Positions 24,569 to 38,400 of a stretch of 64,000 nt of DNA are shown in pieces. Where the stretch lies: positions 1-64,000 of the forward strand of contig NCSJ02000202.1 of assembly GCA_002812745.2 (NCBI GenBank), in the 5' to 3' direction. Made by a program: the position numbers and the translations under genes. The notes below the pieces were generated by a model. That model ran no database searches and had not been told where the DNA came from. It saw only the letters and a list, made by a program, of their open reading frames with translations. The DNA is from Scytalidium lignicola. Taxonomy: Eukaryota > Ascomycota > Leotiomycetes. Every line of letters starts with the position of its first letter. Position 1 is the stretch's first letter.

Positions 24569-25819
24569 ACATCCAAGCCTTAAATTTGTCTCCTTTTCTT
24601 TTATCCTTATCCTGTATTAGATGGTTTACACTATTCAGTGTCATCATTATTTTATATACCTATTGTATAATGATATCTTGCAAGGTATATAACCTACACA
24701 TTTTCTCTCTGCCATCATCTTGAAAGCGNTTTACGTCGAATTTGGCTGCACTATCAAGATATCCTTTTCGTTTGTAGCAATTAAAAGCAGCTAAGATAGT
24801 TACCTTGAACTCGACATNAAAAAAATCTTGCACGTACTTTTGCTAGTCTTCACATCTTAGGTCGCCCCATAATCCCTACCAATGTCTGGGATGACTCGGA
24901 TCAGTGTATTTGCTCTCTCTGCCTTATCTTGATCCAAAACCAGAGTAATCGTAACAGCCTAATTCGCCATTGCCATTATAATAGCACGTAGTAACAAGAG
25001 CAAGACAATCCCATTATCAGCAGATTTGCAGAACGGTTAAAAATACAAGTTATCTGAGGCAATAAAGGTAGTAATGAAGTTAAAAGTTGTGGGGATTAAT
25101 TTAGAAGAACGAAGTTCACTCTTTCGAATTCTTCAGGCTGTGATAATGACGAAGAGGCTCGAGCAAACCTGCAACATGAAGTTGACGCGAAAGGACGTTG
25201 CTTTGAGATAATTACACACCATCGACGAGCTAGACCCGGAATGATTGGCGCCATTCTCCTACGGGACGCGGCCACCAACTACGTCAATTTCTATTTTGAC
25301 AACAGCGGAGAAAAGAGGCAGCAAGCGAGGAGCTAGACGATTAACTTAATGCACTAGTTCTAGATAAATTAGATTAAATTAGATTACCAACTAATAATTA
25401 GATGGCACATGGTATCATTGATCAGTTTTACACCTCGCTATATATATTCTACTGTAAAACTCAAGAATTTCCCTTTAAATAACCTCGCTATTGCTCTCTC
25501 CACGCAACACCAAACACTTCGAGCTTTTATTACTATGTCCAAAATAAACTTGTGCTCGCTCTAAAGTCACCGTAGGGCTAGAAACAGGATACCGTATTTA
25601 ACCTGGCTTCCTTCACACGTGCGACAGCTGGGATACGATGTTGGCCCTACAACAAGCGTCACATTCAGTGGGACCTGTTACGCGTCTCATATATAGTCGT
25701 TTCAAATTCTCCGCTTCCAGTGTAAAAACACTACATTTTACATCTCTCCTTACTTGCACTATATCATAGGTTCGATACAGGCACTCGTGCAGACTATAAG
25801 TCGAAGTATACCAGCCACG
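24569..25819. other. Intergenic region and desaturase promoter
   Basis: No gene seen. It holds two N bases near AT-rich stretches, a TATATATA box-like run near 25439-25447 and pyrimidine-rich sequence just before the desaturase ATG. The short minus ORF at 25096-25278 resembles no known family. Confidence 0.5.
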
Positions 25820-27044
25820 ATGCCTACGTTAATAGCGGCCGAACATAGTTCGCCTGCCGCACCATTTTCCACACCGCCAGAATACTCCATGAAGCAGATA
25901 CACGATGCTATCCCTCCTCACTGCTTCAAGTCTAATACCCTGGTCTCCCTGGGTTACGTACTCCGAGACTGTTGTTTTGTTTTTGCTCTCATGCTAGGAG
26001 CTACACAGATCTCATATATTGAGAACTACCACCTCAAGCTTTTTGCTTGGATGACGTATGCCTTCTGTCAAGGTCTTGTCTTTACAGGTCTATGGGAGAT
26101 CGCACATGAGTGTGGCCATGGGGCGCTAAGCAAACATAGGTGGGTAAATAATGCTATTGGCCTTGTGGTGCATTCGTTTCTCCTCGTCCCTTACCACTCT
26201 TGGAAGTTCACGCATTCGCATCATCACAAATCAACCAACAACATAGAAGGAGACATTGCCTTTGTCCCTAATATCAAGGAGGATTATATTGCTGAGAAAG
26301 CCACTCACTGCAAAGCCTGGGCGTTGGTCGAGGATATGCCCATCGTGTGTTTGACTGTGCTATTTGTTCATCAGCTCGTTGCATTTCCTCTCTATCTCAC
26401 AATTAATAATCTTGCCATCCCAAGGATGAAGGCTGCGAACTGGTGGACAAGAAGCCACTTCTACTTTGGCGGCGATGGGCCAAATTTCAAACCAGCTAAC
26501 AGAAATGACATCATTATCTCAGATCTGGGAATTGCTGTAGCTTTGACAATCTTGTGGCGTTGTGCTGCTTATTTCGGGATTTGGAATGTAGCCCTATTCT
26601 ATATCTTCCCATATCTATGGACGAATCACTGGATCCGTAAGTCTCTCCGTTCCTAAATTTTTCAATATCGCTAACCTCTAACACAATATAGTTACTATAA
26701 CCTTCCTCCAGCATACTGATGCGTCAATACCGTACTATGACCACAAAACCTGGACCTTCCTCCGAGGCGCTGCCTCAACCGTAGACCGTGACTTTGGTTT
26801 TATAGGTACAACCATATTCCATGGCGCGATCGAAACGCACGTTCTGCATCACCACGCCTCCCGGATACCTTTCTACCATGCTACTGAGGCTTCAAAAGCC
26901 ATCAGAGGAGTTATGGGAACGCATTATCAGGCTGACTTCAAGACACCGTATTTGTGGGCGTTTTGGCGAAATTACAACGACTGTCGTTTTGTGGAGGAGA
27001 AAGATAGAGGAAGTCGAGTTTATTTCTTTAACAAGGTGGAGTAA
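25820..27044 (+). CDS. Delta-12-type (oleate) fatty acid desaturase
   Basis: Two exons, 25820-26636 and 26692-27044, encode 389 residues. The 55-bp intron (GTAAGT...TATAG, branch CTAAC) is phase 1. All three histidine boxes of membrane desaturases are present: HECGH at residue 96, HSHHH at about 132, and HVLHH at 322. Hydrophobic segments lie between and after them. The C-terminal region matches the FAD2 group, which puts a second double bond into oleoyl lipids at the ER. The open frame extends 22 codons upstream to a TTG, but the first ATG is at 25820. The N-terminus is short for the family (usually 440-480 residues), so an upstream exon or a shorter paralogue is possible. Confidence 0.88.
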
Positions 27045-27421
27045 ATACTTCTCCCTCTCCCTCTCCCTCTCTCTATTTTCGTGGATATGTACTTGGCCTT
27101 GCATCCTTGAAATTTTGTAACGGATTGAAGCTCGTAACGNAAAGTCTCGAGAGACCTCAGAGCATTGCCAATGCTAAAATGTAAATGGCTACCTATACAT
27201 ACTCGTAGTAATTTACATGAGCTATTATGTGTTGGTATATAACTGTTCCCGTCCAATCTCCTTTTTATTTTTCTTAACTTGTCATTGTATATTAGCTGTC
27301 AGATTAGATGAATAGACCATTGGAACTTGTTTCAAATCTAAAGTTACCCTCCATGCAACACTAGTAAGCTCTCAAAGCTTGTTAGTGAAGAGATGTGTGA
27401 GCATCATCGACAAAAACTTAT
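27045..27421. other. 3' region of the desaturase gene
   Basis: Contains a CTCCCT/CTCTCT pyrimidine microsatellite at about 27049-27075 and one N. Nothing else recognised. Confidence 0.5.
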
Positions 27422-27615
27422 TGTCGGTTCACCTGTAGCACGTAGTACGGTACGCAATTATACGTAATATACTGTTGTGCTATTCCATGGTTGTTGTACG
27501 ATTAGGGGGTGGGAGAGCGAAGCTGTAGGAGCTTCGCTCGCTCCCACTACCTAATCGGGACTAGCTTACATGGGCACGTGAATATCACGTGTACGTAACC
27601 ACTATTCTACCAACA
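27422..27615 (+). mobile_element. Hairpin element family 1, copy A
   Basis: 194 bp, starts TGTCGGTTCACC and ends TACCAACA, flanked by the 5-bp duplication CTTAT. The centre is a GC-rich hairpin (GAGCGAAGCT / AGCTTCGCTC inside GTGGGAG / GCTCCCAC). Near-identical copies are at 31301 and 45484. It has no coding capacity. Confidence 0.88.
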
Positions 27616-28080
27616 CTTATAGACTGCTTCAGGTTTGTTACTTTTATCTTCTAAGCACTTCTTGGTGTACTTGTATCTACTACCCCCAATTCCTAGGTGG
27701 TAATTTTAGCTAGTGGCGATAACACCTATAAGTTCTATATGTTCTTGTGGTTTTAAGATTGCATTAAGGTGATAAAATTGTGGCAGATAAAGCCATCAAA
27801 TCAAGTTTAATAAGCCGAAACTAGTTAACTAGATGTATATAGTCTTCTAAAACATTAGTTAGTTAACCTTTCTTGATTTTTGCCCCCCTGGTCATGAGTC
27901 TAAGCCCCGATATGCAGCACTGAATCCAACGCTAAATCCTTCTGATACACGAGATGATATCCCCTTTTGCTGAAGCCCCTTTTTTAAAACTCATTATCTC
28001 CTGGTATCTTCCATGTCCTTTAGTCCGAAATGCTCTGAAAAGTAGTAAATGGAGGTTGTATCGCGCTCGTCTCGGAGTAC
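27616..28080. other. Intergenic, nothing recognised
   Basis: Spacer between the hairpin element and the 3' end of the spermidine synthase gene. No coding or structural signal noticed. Confidence 0.5.
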
Positions 28081-29530
<1,450 letters not shown>

Positions 29531-30171
29531 CGTGGAAAAGGGTAGTCGCAAAACTGAACTGAAACGCTGATGAAAATAAAGCTAGAAAGATACAGCCCGA
29601 TATGTTGAGGTCGTATTAGTAAATAGGTTGCCTAACTCCTTAGAATGGTGAATTGGAAAAGTTTATGAATGAAGCAAAGGTAAACAGTTTGAATATGGTG
29701 AGGAAAATTCAAGCACAAAATTTTGTACGAGGTCTGGAGGGGCATGTGAGGGGTTAAAGTTCTACGGCGGTGCAGTCAACTCTTAAGCGCAGTTTATTGA
29801 CCGTTGCATGTGACTGTTGCAATAAGCAGTCACGGGAGGTCCAATACGGCAGTAGGCAGCGGTGCCTGGATTAAAAGGCTGGAATAAATGGATACTCATG
29901 TTTTACACCATCCGCTTTGCCTTTGCAACGCTCAACATGGCAGTAAAAGAATTCTCTCCAAACAACGTTTAATTAAGCGTCTAACATTGCATCTGCAACT
30001 TTAGCTCTTCAGTCTGCCAAGAAGTGAGTTCTTTCTTCTTGGGTGCCATATATCAACGTGTTTTTCTCAATGACCACATCTGAGTTATTCATTGTTGTAT
30101 ATTATAGGTAATGTGGTAGGGAATTCCTGTTTTCTATATACGTGAACGCGAGGTACTGTATAGAGACTTAG
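29531..30171. other. Intergenic region upstream of spermidine synthase
   Basis: Contains the promoter of the minus-strand spermidine synthase gene and the 3' flank of the next minus-strand gene. No recognisable motif or extra gene. Confidence 0.5.
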
Positions 30172-30803
30172 CTATACCTTTAACTTCGGGACATAGTCGT
30201 TCAGTCCTTTTGAGGAGGTAGACATCCCCTTAACCTGCTTAACACCCCCCACGGGAAGTAGCCAACCAACCCGGTCATCCACAAACTGCTCCACATGGGG
30301 TTTCAACTTAGTTTCGTGCAGATTGAAATCATCCACCGTACCGATGCGCATGAAAAGCAGCCCTGGAAAACCAGAGCTGGCGCGGTACATAAGTGTACCA
30401 CACGTAGAACAGAAATAGTTCGTTATGGTGTTGCCTGTGGCAATGGTTCGCGATTGACTGAAAGCCTTCAAGTTATCCTGGCCGCGTAGGTGTTTCACGT
30501 GTACATCGGCTACCGTGAAGTTAGATGCGAACATAGACGCAGTTATTTTGCGGCAGTCGGTGCAGTGGCAGATGAAGTTCTTAACTAGGTCCTGGTCTTG
30601 GGTTGACTGAGGACATGGTGTTAGAGGGGGTGAAGTACAGTATCATGAACGCGGAGCAGACGTTGGGCCAGGCTTACAAATGCTAGTTGCACAGCTCCAC
30701 AGATGCATGTGGCCGTTGCTTCATCTTCTTTAGACCAGCCGTCATTGCTGTAACCAGCTAGAGGGATATAAGTTGTGGATTTCTTAGTAATGGAGGCAGT
30801 CAT
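30172..30803 (-). CDS. GFA/CENP-V zinc-binding domain protein
   Basis: Exons 30803-30678 and 30606-30172 encode 186 residues. The 71-bp intron (GTAAGC...CCTCAG) is phase 0. The zinc-binding pattern of the GFA (glutathione-dependent formaldehyde-activating)/CENP-V superfamily is clear: CICGAVQLAF, then CHCTDCRK, then FCSTCGTLMY. Many fungal members have no proven substrate, so formaldehyde chemistry should not be assumed. No signal peptide or membrane segment is visible, so a cytosolic protein is likely. No functional link to its neighbours is apparent. Confidence 0.88.
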
Positions 30804-31300
30804 GACTATATTTCGTTTCGAATTTCAAGCGTAACTAAGCATAGATTATAGCCAAATGAATAGAACCTAAGGAACAGGAAATTGAAGCTGGGTGTCTGTT
30901 GATGAGAGCATATCTTATATAGGTATAAGGGTTAAGTTAGGTGACCCGAAATGCTGTGTCCGCGTGTTAAGAACCCTTCTAGCTTTATTTTGTTCGCAAA
31001 AATCAACAGAATAGGGACTAGTGGCCATAAGTTGCTAGCAAAATGACATCATACAATCTCTCTTAAAAACAATCAACAAAATTTTGGAAAAATGAACAAT
31101 TTTAATCATTATACATCATTTTCTTTTGATATTTCTAGGAATGATGGTAATTTTGAATCGTGCATGATGTAACTAGTCGATAACAGTCGAAAAAACCTTT
31201 AGTTCAACGTATGCATTTCCACATCTTGCTAATCCGTTCACATTAAGTGTGGGAAGTTTAGAACCAATTGACCAAATGACGTCACTATTAATTAGCTAAA
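30804..31300. other. Intergenic, nothing recognised
   Basis: Promoter side of the GFA gene, increasingly AT-rich up to the hairpin element. No features noted. Confidence 0.45.
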
Positions 31301-31498
31301 TGTCGGTTCACCTGTAGCACGTAGTACGGTACGCAATAATACGTAATATACTCGTTGTGCTAAATCATGGTTGTTGTGCGAAAAGGGGGTGGGAGTGGAG
31401 CGAAGCTGTAGGAGCTTCGCTCGCTCCCACTACCTAATCAGGACTAGCTTACAATGGCACGTGAATATCACGTGTACGTAACCACTATTCTACCAACA
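31301..31498 (+). mobile_element. Hairpin element family 1, copy B
   Basis: 198 bp, TGTCGGTTCACC...CTACCAACA, flanked on both sides by CTAAA. Same central hairpin as copies A and C, almost identical to copy C (45484). Confidence 0.9.
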
Positions 31499-33095
31499 CT
31501 AAAGGACAACGAACTTATCTAATCAAATTCATATTGTTGTAGGAATACAGCGAAAGCAAGGTACGTAATATTGGGTTGCTCAACTATTGAATTAAAGGTG
31601 TTGTAGTAACTACTTACACTGTAAAAGTAGAGCTAACTAAAGAGGACTACCTAAAGTGGAAGTCACGTGCAATAAACGAAGTGGTGCCTGAGGTGGCACA
31701 GGATATCACAACACATATTTAGAAAGTTCTAAAATAGCATCTACATTTATCAATACACTATCACCGGAGGATTAATTCCAGAATTTAGATTTCCGGTTGA
31801 CACACCGAAGCGCTGGCTTAACTGAGATCCTTATTCTACGCAAGGTGATTACTATCATGTCGAGATATTGCAAGATCATCAAGATCCAAATCCATAATTG
31901 ATTATTCTAAATTACGGATGCGTGCCATCCATCATCTCTAACCTCCTAATTAGAATGAAGACGAAAAGAACATCTCTGCGCGCCCAAATCGACTTTTTGG
32001 AATTAACTCGAAACTACAACACTTATCGATAAACGCAATGATCACACCCAATTCAATACTTTAACAAACCAATAGAGGCACTCGGTGATGGATACATAGC
32101 AGTACACAAGTAAAGAGTACACCCAAAAAAAGTCAGACTAACGAAGGAGTAACCAGCAAAGGCAAGTTGAGTAATGGTCTGCCGGCAGATAAAAAGAAGA
32201 AACGGAAAACCAATCACTAGGGCCTAGCTCCAACGATGCCGAATATCCCCGAGATAGAGGTAATTAAAGAGTCACCAGGTATCATGGTAATATAGGAAGG
32301 TGATGAAGGTTTAGGAATTACATCTACGAGTGATAATCACCAAAGCTTTAACACTTCAACAACAGAAACGTCAAGCTTAGCAGTTTCATCTAGCCCGGTA
32401 GAACAGCTTAAGATCAGGCCAATGATATTTTAAATAAGCAGATAGAGACAGACGTATGCTGTCATTTTCCGTGCTTACAACAAACGCACCACTTGGGGTT
32501 TATTGCATTTTGTAAATTGATAGTGCTCCGGGTCGTGCAATTTTAGGTTTAGCAGTGAGTAATACNTTTTTAAGCTTATTTTGCTTCTGATCTGTCTGTT
32601 TTGTCAACAGGACACTTACACTCCGATGGAAGGTTAATTAACCTCTATAGTAAAAAGTAATTCGACGTTGTAATCTACAAATCTTAAAGTAACTTTTGTA
32701 GAGTAAAAATACAGTAATATATGTATCCTTTCAAATGTCAACGTAGCTGTGTAAAGGGAAAGCTTTGCGATGGTCGGATAAGAAGAATAGGCTGAAATTA
32801 AGTGGGCTACGATATTTAGTTTAATTAGTGCTTATGCGGGGTTTTAAGACCTCGGTAGACTTGATGTAGAACCAACAGAGCGAATACATGGATCACAGGG
32901 AATATATCATCGCCTGCCTCAAAAAATATCTGAAGTATTCAATAGATTTAACACGAGGACTGATAATTCAAACGGTGTTGTCGGAACTGGTATAAGAAGT
33001 GGGGATTTATATATATACTTCGAGTAAATATTTAGTACAAACAGCTATAATCATCTTCTCTATAGGACTCAGTTGAACCAAGATAAAAGACTACA
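31499..33095. other. Long intergenic region, no gene supported
   Basis: AT-rich, with one N near 32566. A weak coding-like stretch on the plus strand at about 32236-32432 (MPNIPEIEVIKESPG, then Ser/Thr-rich) has an early stop and no recognised family. Otherwise nothing seen. Confidence 0.4.
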
Positions 33096-34103
33096 TTAGC
33101 TGAACACAGACCTCCACAGCCTCTTACCCCAGCCAAAAGCGAGAATACCCCTTCCTACTACGTGGCCAAAGACTAGCGGTAGACCAAACCTATACCAAGT
33201 GAGAGGGTGCCAGAGTCTGGCCTCTGGCACTGTTATCTTCTTGGTCTGTCCACTTATTGTCAGTTTGTTTTCCAGTAACTTCCCTGTAAACGCTTCGACA
33301 GCTTTTATTATAAGCCCTACTGTCTCGTCCGGTTGACTCAAAAAAGGTGAATGGCTCGTCTGCAATTCCCTATGTTCTACATTACAACCCATTTCCCTCG
33401 CTATACCTACACCCATCCGTTGTACTACTACCGGCAAACCCCGATCCTCGACAGTGCCAATATACCACACAGGCACATTCATCCAGCCGGCATATGAGTA
33501 TTCACCACCTTCAAACAATGCTTTGAGACTCTGAGTAGTAAGCTGAGAAGCCCAATAATCTGCCTCATCTGCTGACAAGTCATGATAAAAGAGCTCCTGT
33601 GGAGGAGTGACGAGATCGGCATATCCGGTTGTGTTATTGACGCGCCACCCGGGAGGTGGACGACCGAAGAATGGGTCCATAAAGGCGAGTCCTGTAAAGG
33701 TAAAACCGGAGGCTATGAGGATGAGGCCGATGACGTATCCTATGGTTGGGGGTTGAGATTGGTCTGTACGAGTCGAGGTTGACACTGGAGAAAAGCTGCT
33801 TGCAACGGCGCCTCGTGGTTGCGTGAAATCTTTGATGGCGCTGTTGCCAACCATTCCGCCATAGGAATGCGCAATCACTACCACATCACGCCCCTGGGTT
33901 GTTTCACTGGATATAGCTTCGCGGGCGGCATCGATATCATTTTTGAAGGTCGCGGCTGGATTTCCAGTCGTCGAAGGGAGGGTGATTGAGATGCATTTTA
34001 ACTTATGCTGCTCTTGTAGGAGTTTGGTGATCTTGTCGTAGCACGTAGGTTTATGCCAGGCGCCGGGAATGAAGATGAGCGTTGGTAGATTGGACACTTG
34101 CAT
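33096..34103 (-). CDS. Alpha/beta hydrolase fold protein
   Basis: A single exon of 335 residues starting at the ATG at 34103; the frame extends two codons further to a GTG, which is unlikely to be used. The N-terminus has the strand and oxyanion motif LIFIPGAWHKP. The nucleophile elbow is IAHSYGG (Ser at about residue 80), and a C-terminal catalytic His is likely in TSHSPFLSQP. This layout matches the AB_hydrolase_6 group, which covers esterases and lactonases of varied substrates. After the fold there is a basic/hydrophobic tail of about 60 residues (WYRFGLPLVFGHVVGRGIL) that could sit in or on a membrane. The substrate cannot be inferred. Confidence 0.8.
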   Translation of the reverse strand: MQVSNLPTLIFIPGAWHKPTCYDKITKLLQEQHKLKCISITLPSTTGNPAATFKNDIDAAREAISSETTQGRDVVVIAHSYGGMVGNSAIKDFTQPRGAVASSFSPVSTSTRTDQSQPPTIGYVIGLILIASGFTFTGLAFMDPFFGRPPPGWRVNNTTGYADLVTPPQELFYHDLSADEADYWASQLTTQSLKALFEGGEYSYAGWMNVPVWYIGTVEDRGLPVVVQRMGVGIAREMGCNVEHRELQTSHSPFLSQPDETVGLIIKAVEAFTGKLLENKLTISGQTKKITVPEARLWHPLTWYRFGLPLVFGHVVGRGILAFGWGKRLWRSVFS

Positions 34104-35459
34104 TGTCACACGACTGATTGGAATTCTTCAAGGTCGTAGATTCAAGTGTCGCAGAAACCAGAGTGAGGCTGAGTGAGGCTGAAGAGGTTCGACCTCGGTA
34201 CGGCTCAACTAACCATACTTGGTTAAACCTGCAATTTCAACTGGCAGTCTCGCTTCTATGACATATGCTTTTCCCTCATTCAAAATAGACGCCATGGATT
34301 ATATCACTGTCGATGATCTTACATTATCCCGACATGAAAAAGAGCAAGATGTAGAAAGCTTAGTCTGACTAATGCTGAAGTGTGCTAGCTAGCGAAAAGA
34401 TCTCGAAATTTCTACTGAAGTGATAGCAATTTTAGCTTACAACTGTATGGCGACAACTACAATTAGCATCTAACTTGTAGAACTTTAGCCCTCCTTGAAG
34501 GAGCTTCTTTGAGTTCATATAGAATTTGTAACTTGGCGAGCACTGGGGGAAATACACAAGTTAAGCTAGACACAATCCATTTTATAGAGGTTTGGATTAA
34601 GGACTTTGAACGAAACTTGGTTTTAAAAAACGGAGATTAGTCGGACAATATTTTGAGAGGCTTCCTGGGGGGAGAGTGTAGATTAGGACGTAAAGTTCTC
34701 ATTTTAAGGTTAAAATTTAGGTTATATCAAGAAATTTTGGGCGTCATTATCCCTGTGAAAAGTAACATTTTATCTAGCTATTTTCAACGGTTTAATATGT
34801 GTCAGCATTCACAACTTTAAAGTTAACTCGAGAGTCCTCAAGTGATATTAAACTTCAGCTACTATCATCAGTCACTACTTTCAGTGAATCTTCCAAATTG
34901 TTACTACCTATTTGATAAAATGATGGTTTTGAGCGTCTCCTTAATTAGCGAATATAAAAGTCCAAATTCCAATCGCACACCTTGATTACTTCCTTGAACA
35001 AAATTCTCAACACAAGCAACCCTCTTGACGAAGCAGACACATTTGATTTCATCATTGTTAGAAGCTCGTAAACTCAAGCTTTTGATAGGACTATAACTAA
35101 TTGGTTTCTAATCTCGCCTAAAGCATCCTTTAACTCACTGATCTGTGTCGTTCTGGCTATTTTCTAGCTCTTCGGATTGTTGTTACACCCAGACAGTCAT
35201 CTGCCCTACTTGGGGAAGCTAGAAGAGAATTTCAATTTGTTTTGTGAGAATGCTATCCAAAGACTTGTTGACTTCACAGCTTGCCTACACTGACGATGTT
35301 CAATATCAACAGCATGATACGGGTAATGAAACACCAGTACCGTAAAACCGTGGTACGTGTGATGTTTCTATTGTTTAGTATATATATTCACCACGAAGAA
35401 AGATAACTTTAATATTTAAAATACAGATACCGTCTCCAGATCTACCCTTTCCACGATAT
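34104..35459. other. Intergenic region, no gene supported
   Basis: Promoter of the alpha/beta hydrolase at its left edge, then AT-rich sequence. No family-level similarity noticed in any frame. Confidence 0.45.
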
Positions 35460-38400
35460 CTAAGAATCCTTCTTCCCCTCAGGAACCCTTGTCCCACTCT
35501 CACCCATCGCAGCAATCCTCTTCTCAATCGCCTTGAAACCAAACCAGCTCGGATATAAGAATGGTCTAAGATCGTATCGATTATCGTCGGGGCTATATTG
35601 CTCTGCGTGATCTGTAATCTCGATCAGTATTGCAGCGGTGTGTTTGGGAGAAACACTGCGTAGGGAGCTTACAGGAAGGGGTCAAAGTCGTCATTTTATG
35701 GCGGTTGATACCGTAGTTCCAGCTACGGGTATATGTTATTGTTGTCTATGGAAGGGAATGAAGGTGGAAGAGTGACTTACAAGAACCAGCGGACCTTCTG
35801 ATAAATCTCTTGGGGACTCAACTTATCCCCCCACAGCTATTTTCCAAGTTAGTTTCCATACCCAGATAGAGAAAATGGTATCTTGGACTTGAGATATATT
35901 TTGAACTTTAATAACCCGACAGAGATGATTTCAGACAGATATGATCGAACTTACATGCAAGAGCTTCGACCACATGCCGTAAGGGCCAAGTTTGTCTATT
36001 TTTCTCATACGACCGTAGATTGATAGTTCATTGTAAGTCATTCCCATGTCTGCTTCGTCGGATTGTGCTGTAAGGTAGAAGAGTCAGTCGATACTTCAAA
36101 TGTGAAAACCTCGAAGTTGATGTATAGAGGAAGAGAAGTGGCGACTTACTGTACTCGGCGGTTATGGGTTCCAGCTCAGCCGTTGGTGGAGCACTAATAA
36201 AGTCGGGAAGTACCTTTAGGTCGAAGTTCGTTGCTGCCCATAAGATGAACTAACGTTTCAGAGTTAACTCCATGAACAATGGAAGTTAAAAAAGAGGGAG
36301 GATAGGATGGTCACTTACAGCTTTCAAGTCTGTCTTTGATATCCCACCTATAGGATTGATATCCGCCGATGAACAATCACTAGTTACTCGTTAATTAGCT
36401 TTGCTTTATAAGAGGATCTTGCGGAGACTTACTACTTGGTAAGATAGCCTCGTAAACTCTCGTCGACATTGGCCGACGCCAGCACCAGCAGTCCACCAGG
36501 GGATTGATTCTCCGGATTCTTGGCATTGCGGCCCCTAACTGTGGGTAAGAGTTGAGCGAACAAATAGCTTAGAACCATACGCAACCGAGCCTGGATATTC
36601 TGGAGGGCCAGATTAGACGCCGGTGAACCTCCGTACATTTTGTATTTTGGAACGTAGTGTACTACGGAAGTGAAGAGAGTGACCACTGCTACCACTACGG
36701 TGTCAATGTTTAAATCGAGATGATAACTCCCAATATCTGTAGCCAGTGTTTTTGCCCTTAATCTAGTATCTTTACTACTATTCTTCTCCATGCCTAAGTA
36801 TGCTGTATGGAATAGTCGTGAGGCGACATCTTCGGGGGACGAGGGAAGCCATTTCGAACCCGAGGGTTCCCCGACAATCGTGAGAAGGTCTTTGAGGACT
36901 TGAGGGTTCTTCCCTTCGCAGATATCTTTGTAGACAAGTCGACACATGCTGTGTACGATAACAGCTGTGGCACAAGAATCGATCCCTCCAGAAAGCGGTA
37001 AGAAGAACTGTGTCAAGAGCACAGATTTAGTCTACCCCGTCTGCAAAGAAATAATAGTAATGACTAGAGTTAAAACTCACACCTGCTTGCTTTGATCTTC
37101 TTAAGTAGTCCCATAACCAGCACTGTTTTCGTGGTCAGATAATGTAATAGAGATTCGAACGCTGAAAGAACGTTTTGTGTTGTNAAAAAAAACGTACCGC
37201 AGGCCCATACGCAATCTCTTCCTCTGGTAAATGATACTTCACTTCGATTTCGGGACTAGGTTTTATTCGAGGATCTACATCCTCGGAATCCGCCGACAGA
37301 CTGAAGTTAACTTCGACCCGTTCGTAAGCTAGTTGTTTCGTTGCTTGTAGAGCACGAGACTTTTGAGAACGATAGCTTCGAACATCCTCGAGGTCGACTG
37401 TAGCGACAATCGTTTCCACATCATTGAGACTGAATTGTGAACCTTGGGCAACGACTCGCCCGTTGACAATTATCATTGCAGAGCCATCGTAGTATAGTCT
37501 ATCTCCTATATAGAATTCGAGGTCAGTAATAGACTAATTGGGAATATTTTAGGATCAAGGTAATGTCTAGGAACTCCCTAACCTCGAGATGAACTGAAGA
37601 AAGGTTCACTGTAAACATTTACTTACCATCACAACCCTGCTGATTCGAATAAAGATAGATACCGCCGCTTTTCAGAGTCTCTTGGCGGATCAAGTCAATT
37701 CGTGTGTTAAGCTTACGAAGCTCGTGATGCGAGCCCGAAGAGTTCGAGAAGATCTCGCAACCATCTAGACCTGCTCCAAGACCAGGTGAGATTGGGGTGA
37801 ACAGCTCCTCGCAAGTCTCTGTGCCTATACACGAATCCAGAGTTGAAATAAGCTGTGGGTAAATCTCGTCAGAAATTGCCCGCCTGGGGGATATTTTTGG
37901 GTGAGTGTGAAATCTCAGGAAGCTGAAAAGCATCACTCCTAAGCGTCAAGAACAACACAGGCCCATGAGACTCCCGCGCTAGGGAATATTTCGCTATAAA
38001 TACTACTTACTGCATCTCCGATTCTGCATTTCTTCTGACCTATAAGCTTCTGCACCATTCTCGGCTAGGGATACGTTAGCTTCCTGATACTACAGCGAGA
38101 ATGTCAGCATCGGAAACAAACAAGATAGAAGTCTTCCACAATTCTTTCTCCTGGATTCTAGATTTAGCTAGTGACCTTGAAGGATCCTCCGAAGCATTTA
38201 ACTACCTTTCCATGGCGAAAAACTGGATGATTAAGGAGTCAGTTCTATAGTTTTTTTTTTAGGTTGAGATATGCTTCATGAGTAAAAAGGCATAGCCACT
38301 TAACCCCTAGACAATACAAGGTCATGAGAACAAGCACATTTGCTCTCCTTTACCTATGAACCAGTCCTGAATAGGAGATACTTACTGTCTCATTTCTCGA

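Noticed and set aside
25754..25819. N-terminal extension of the desaturase frame
   Set aside because: It starts at TTG, not ATG; the first ATG in frame is at 25820.
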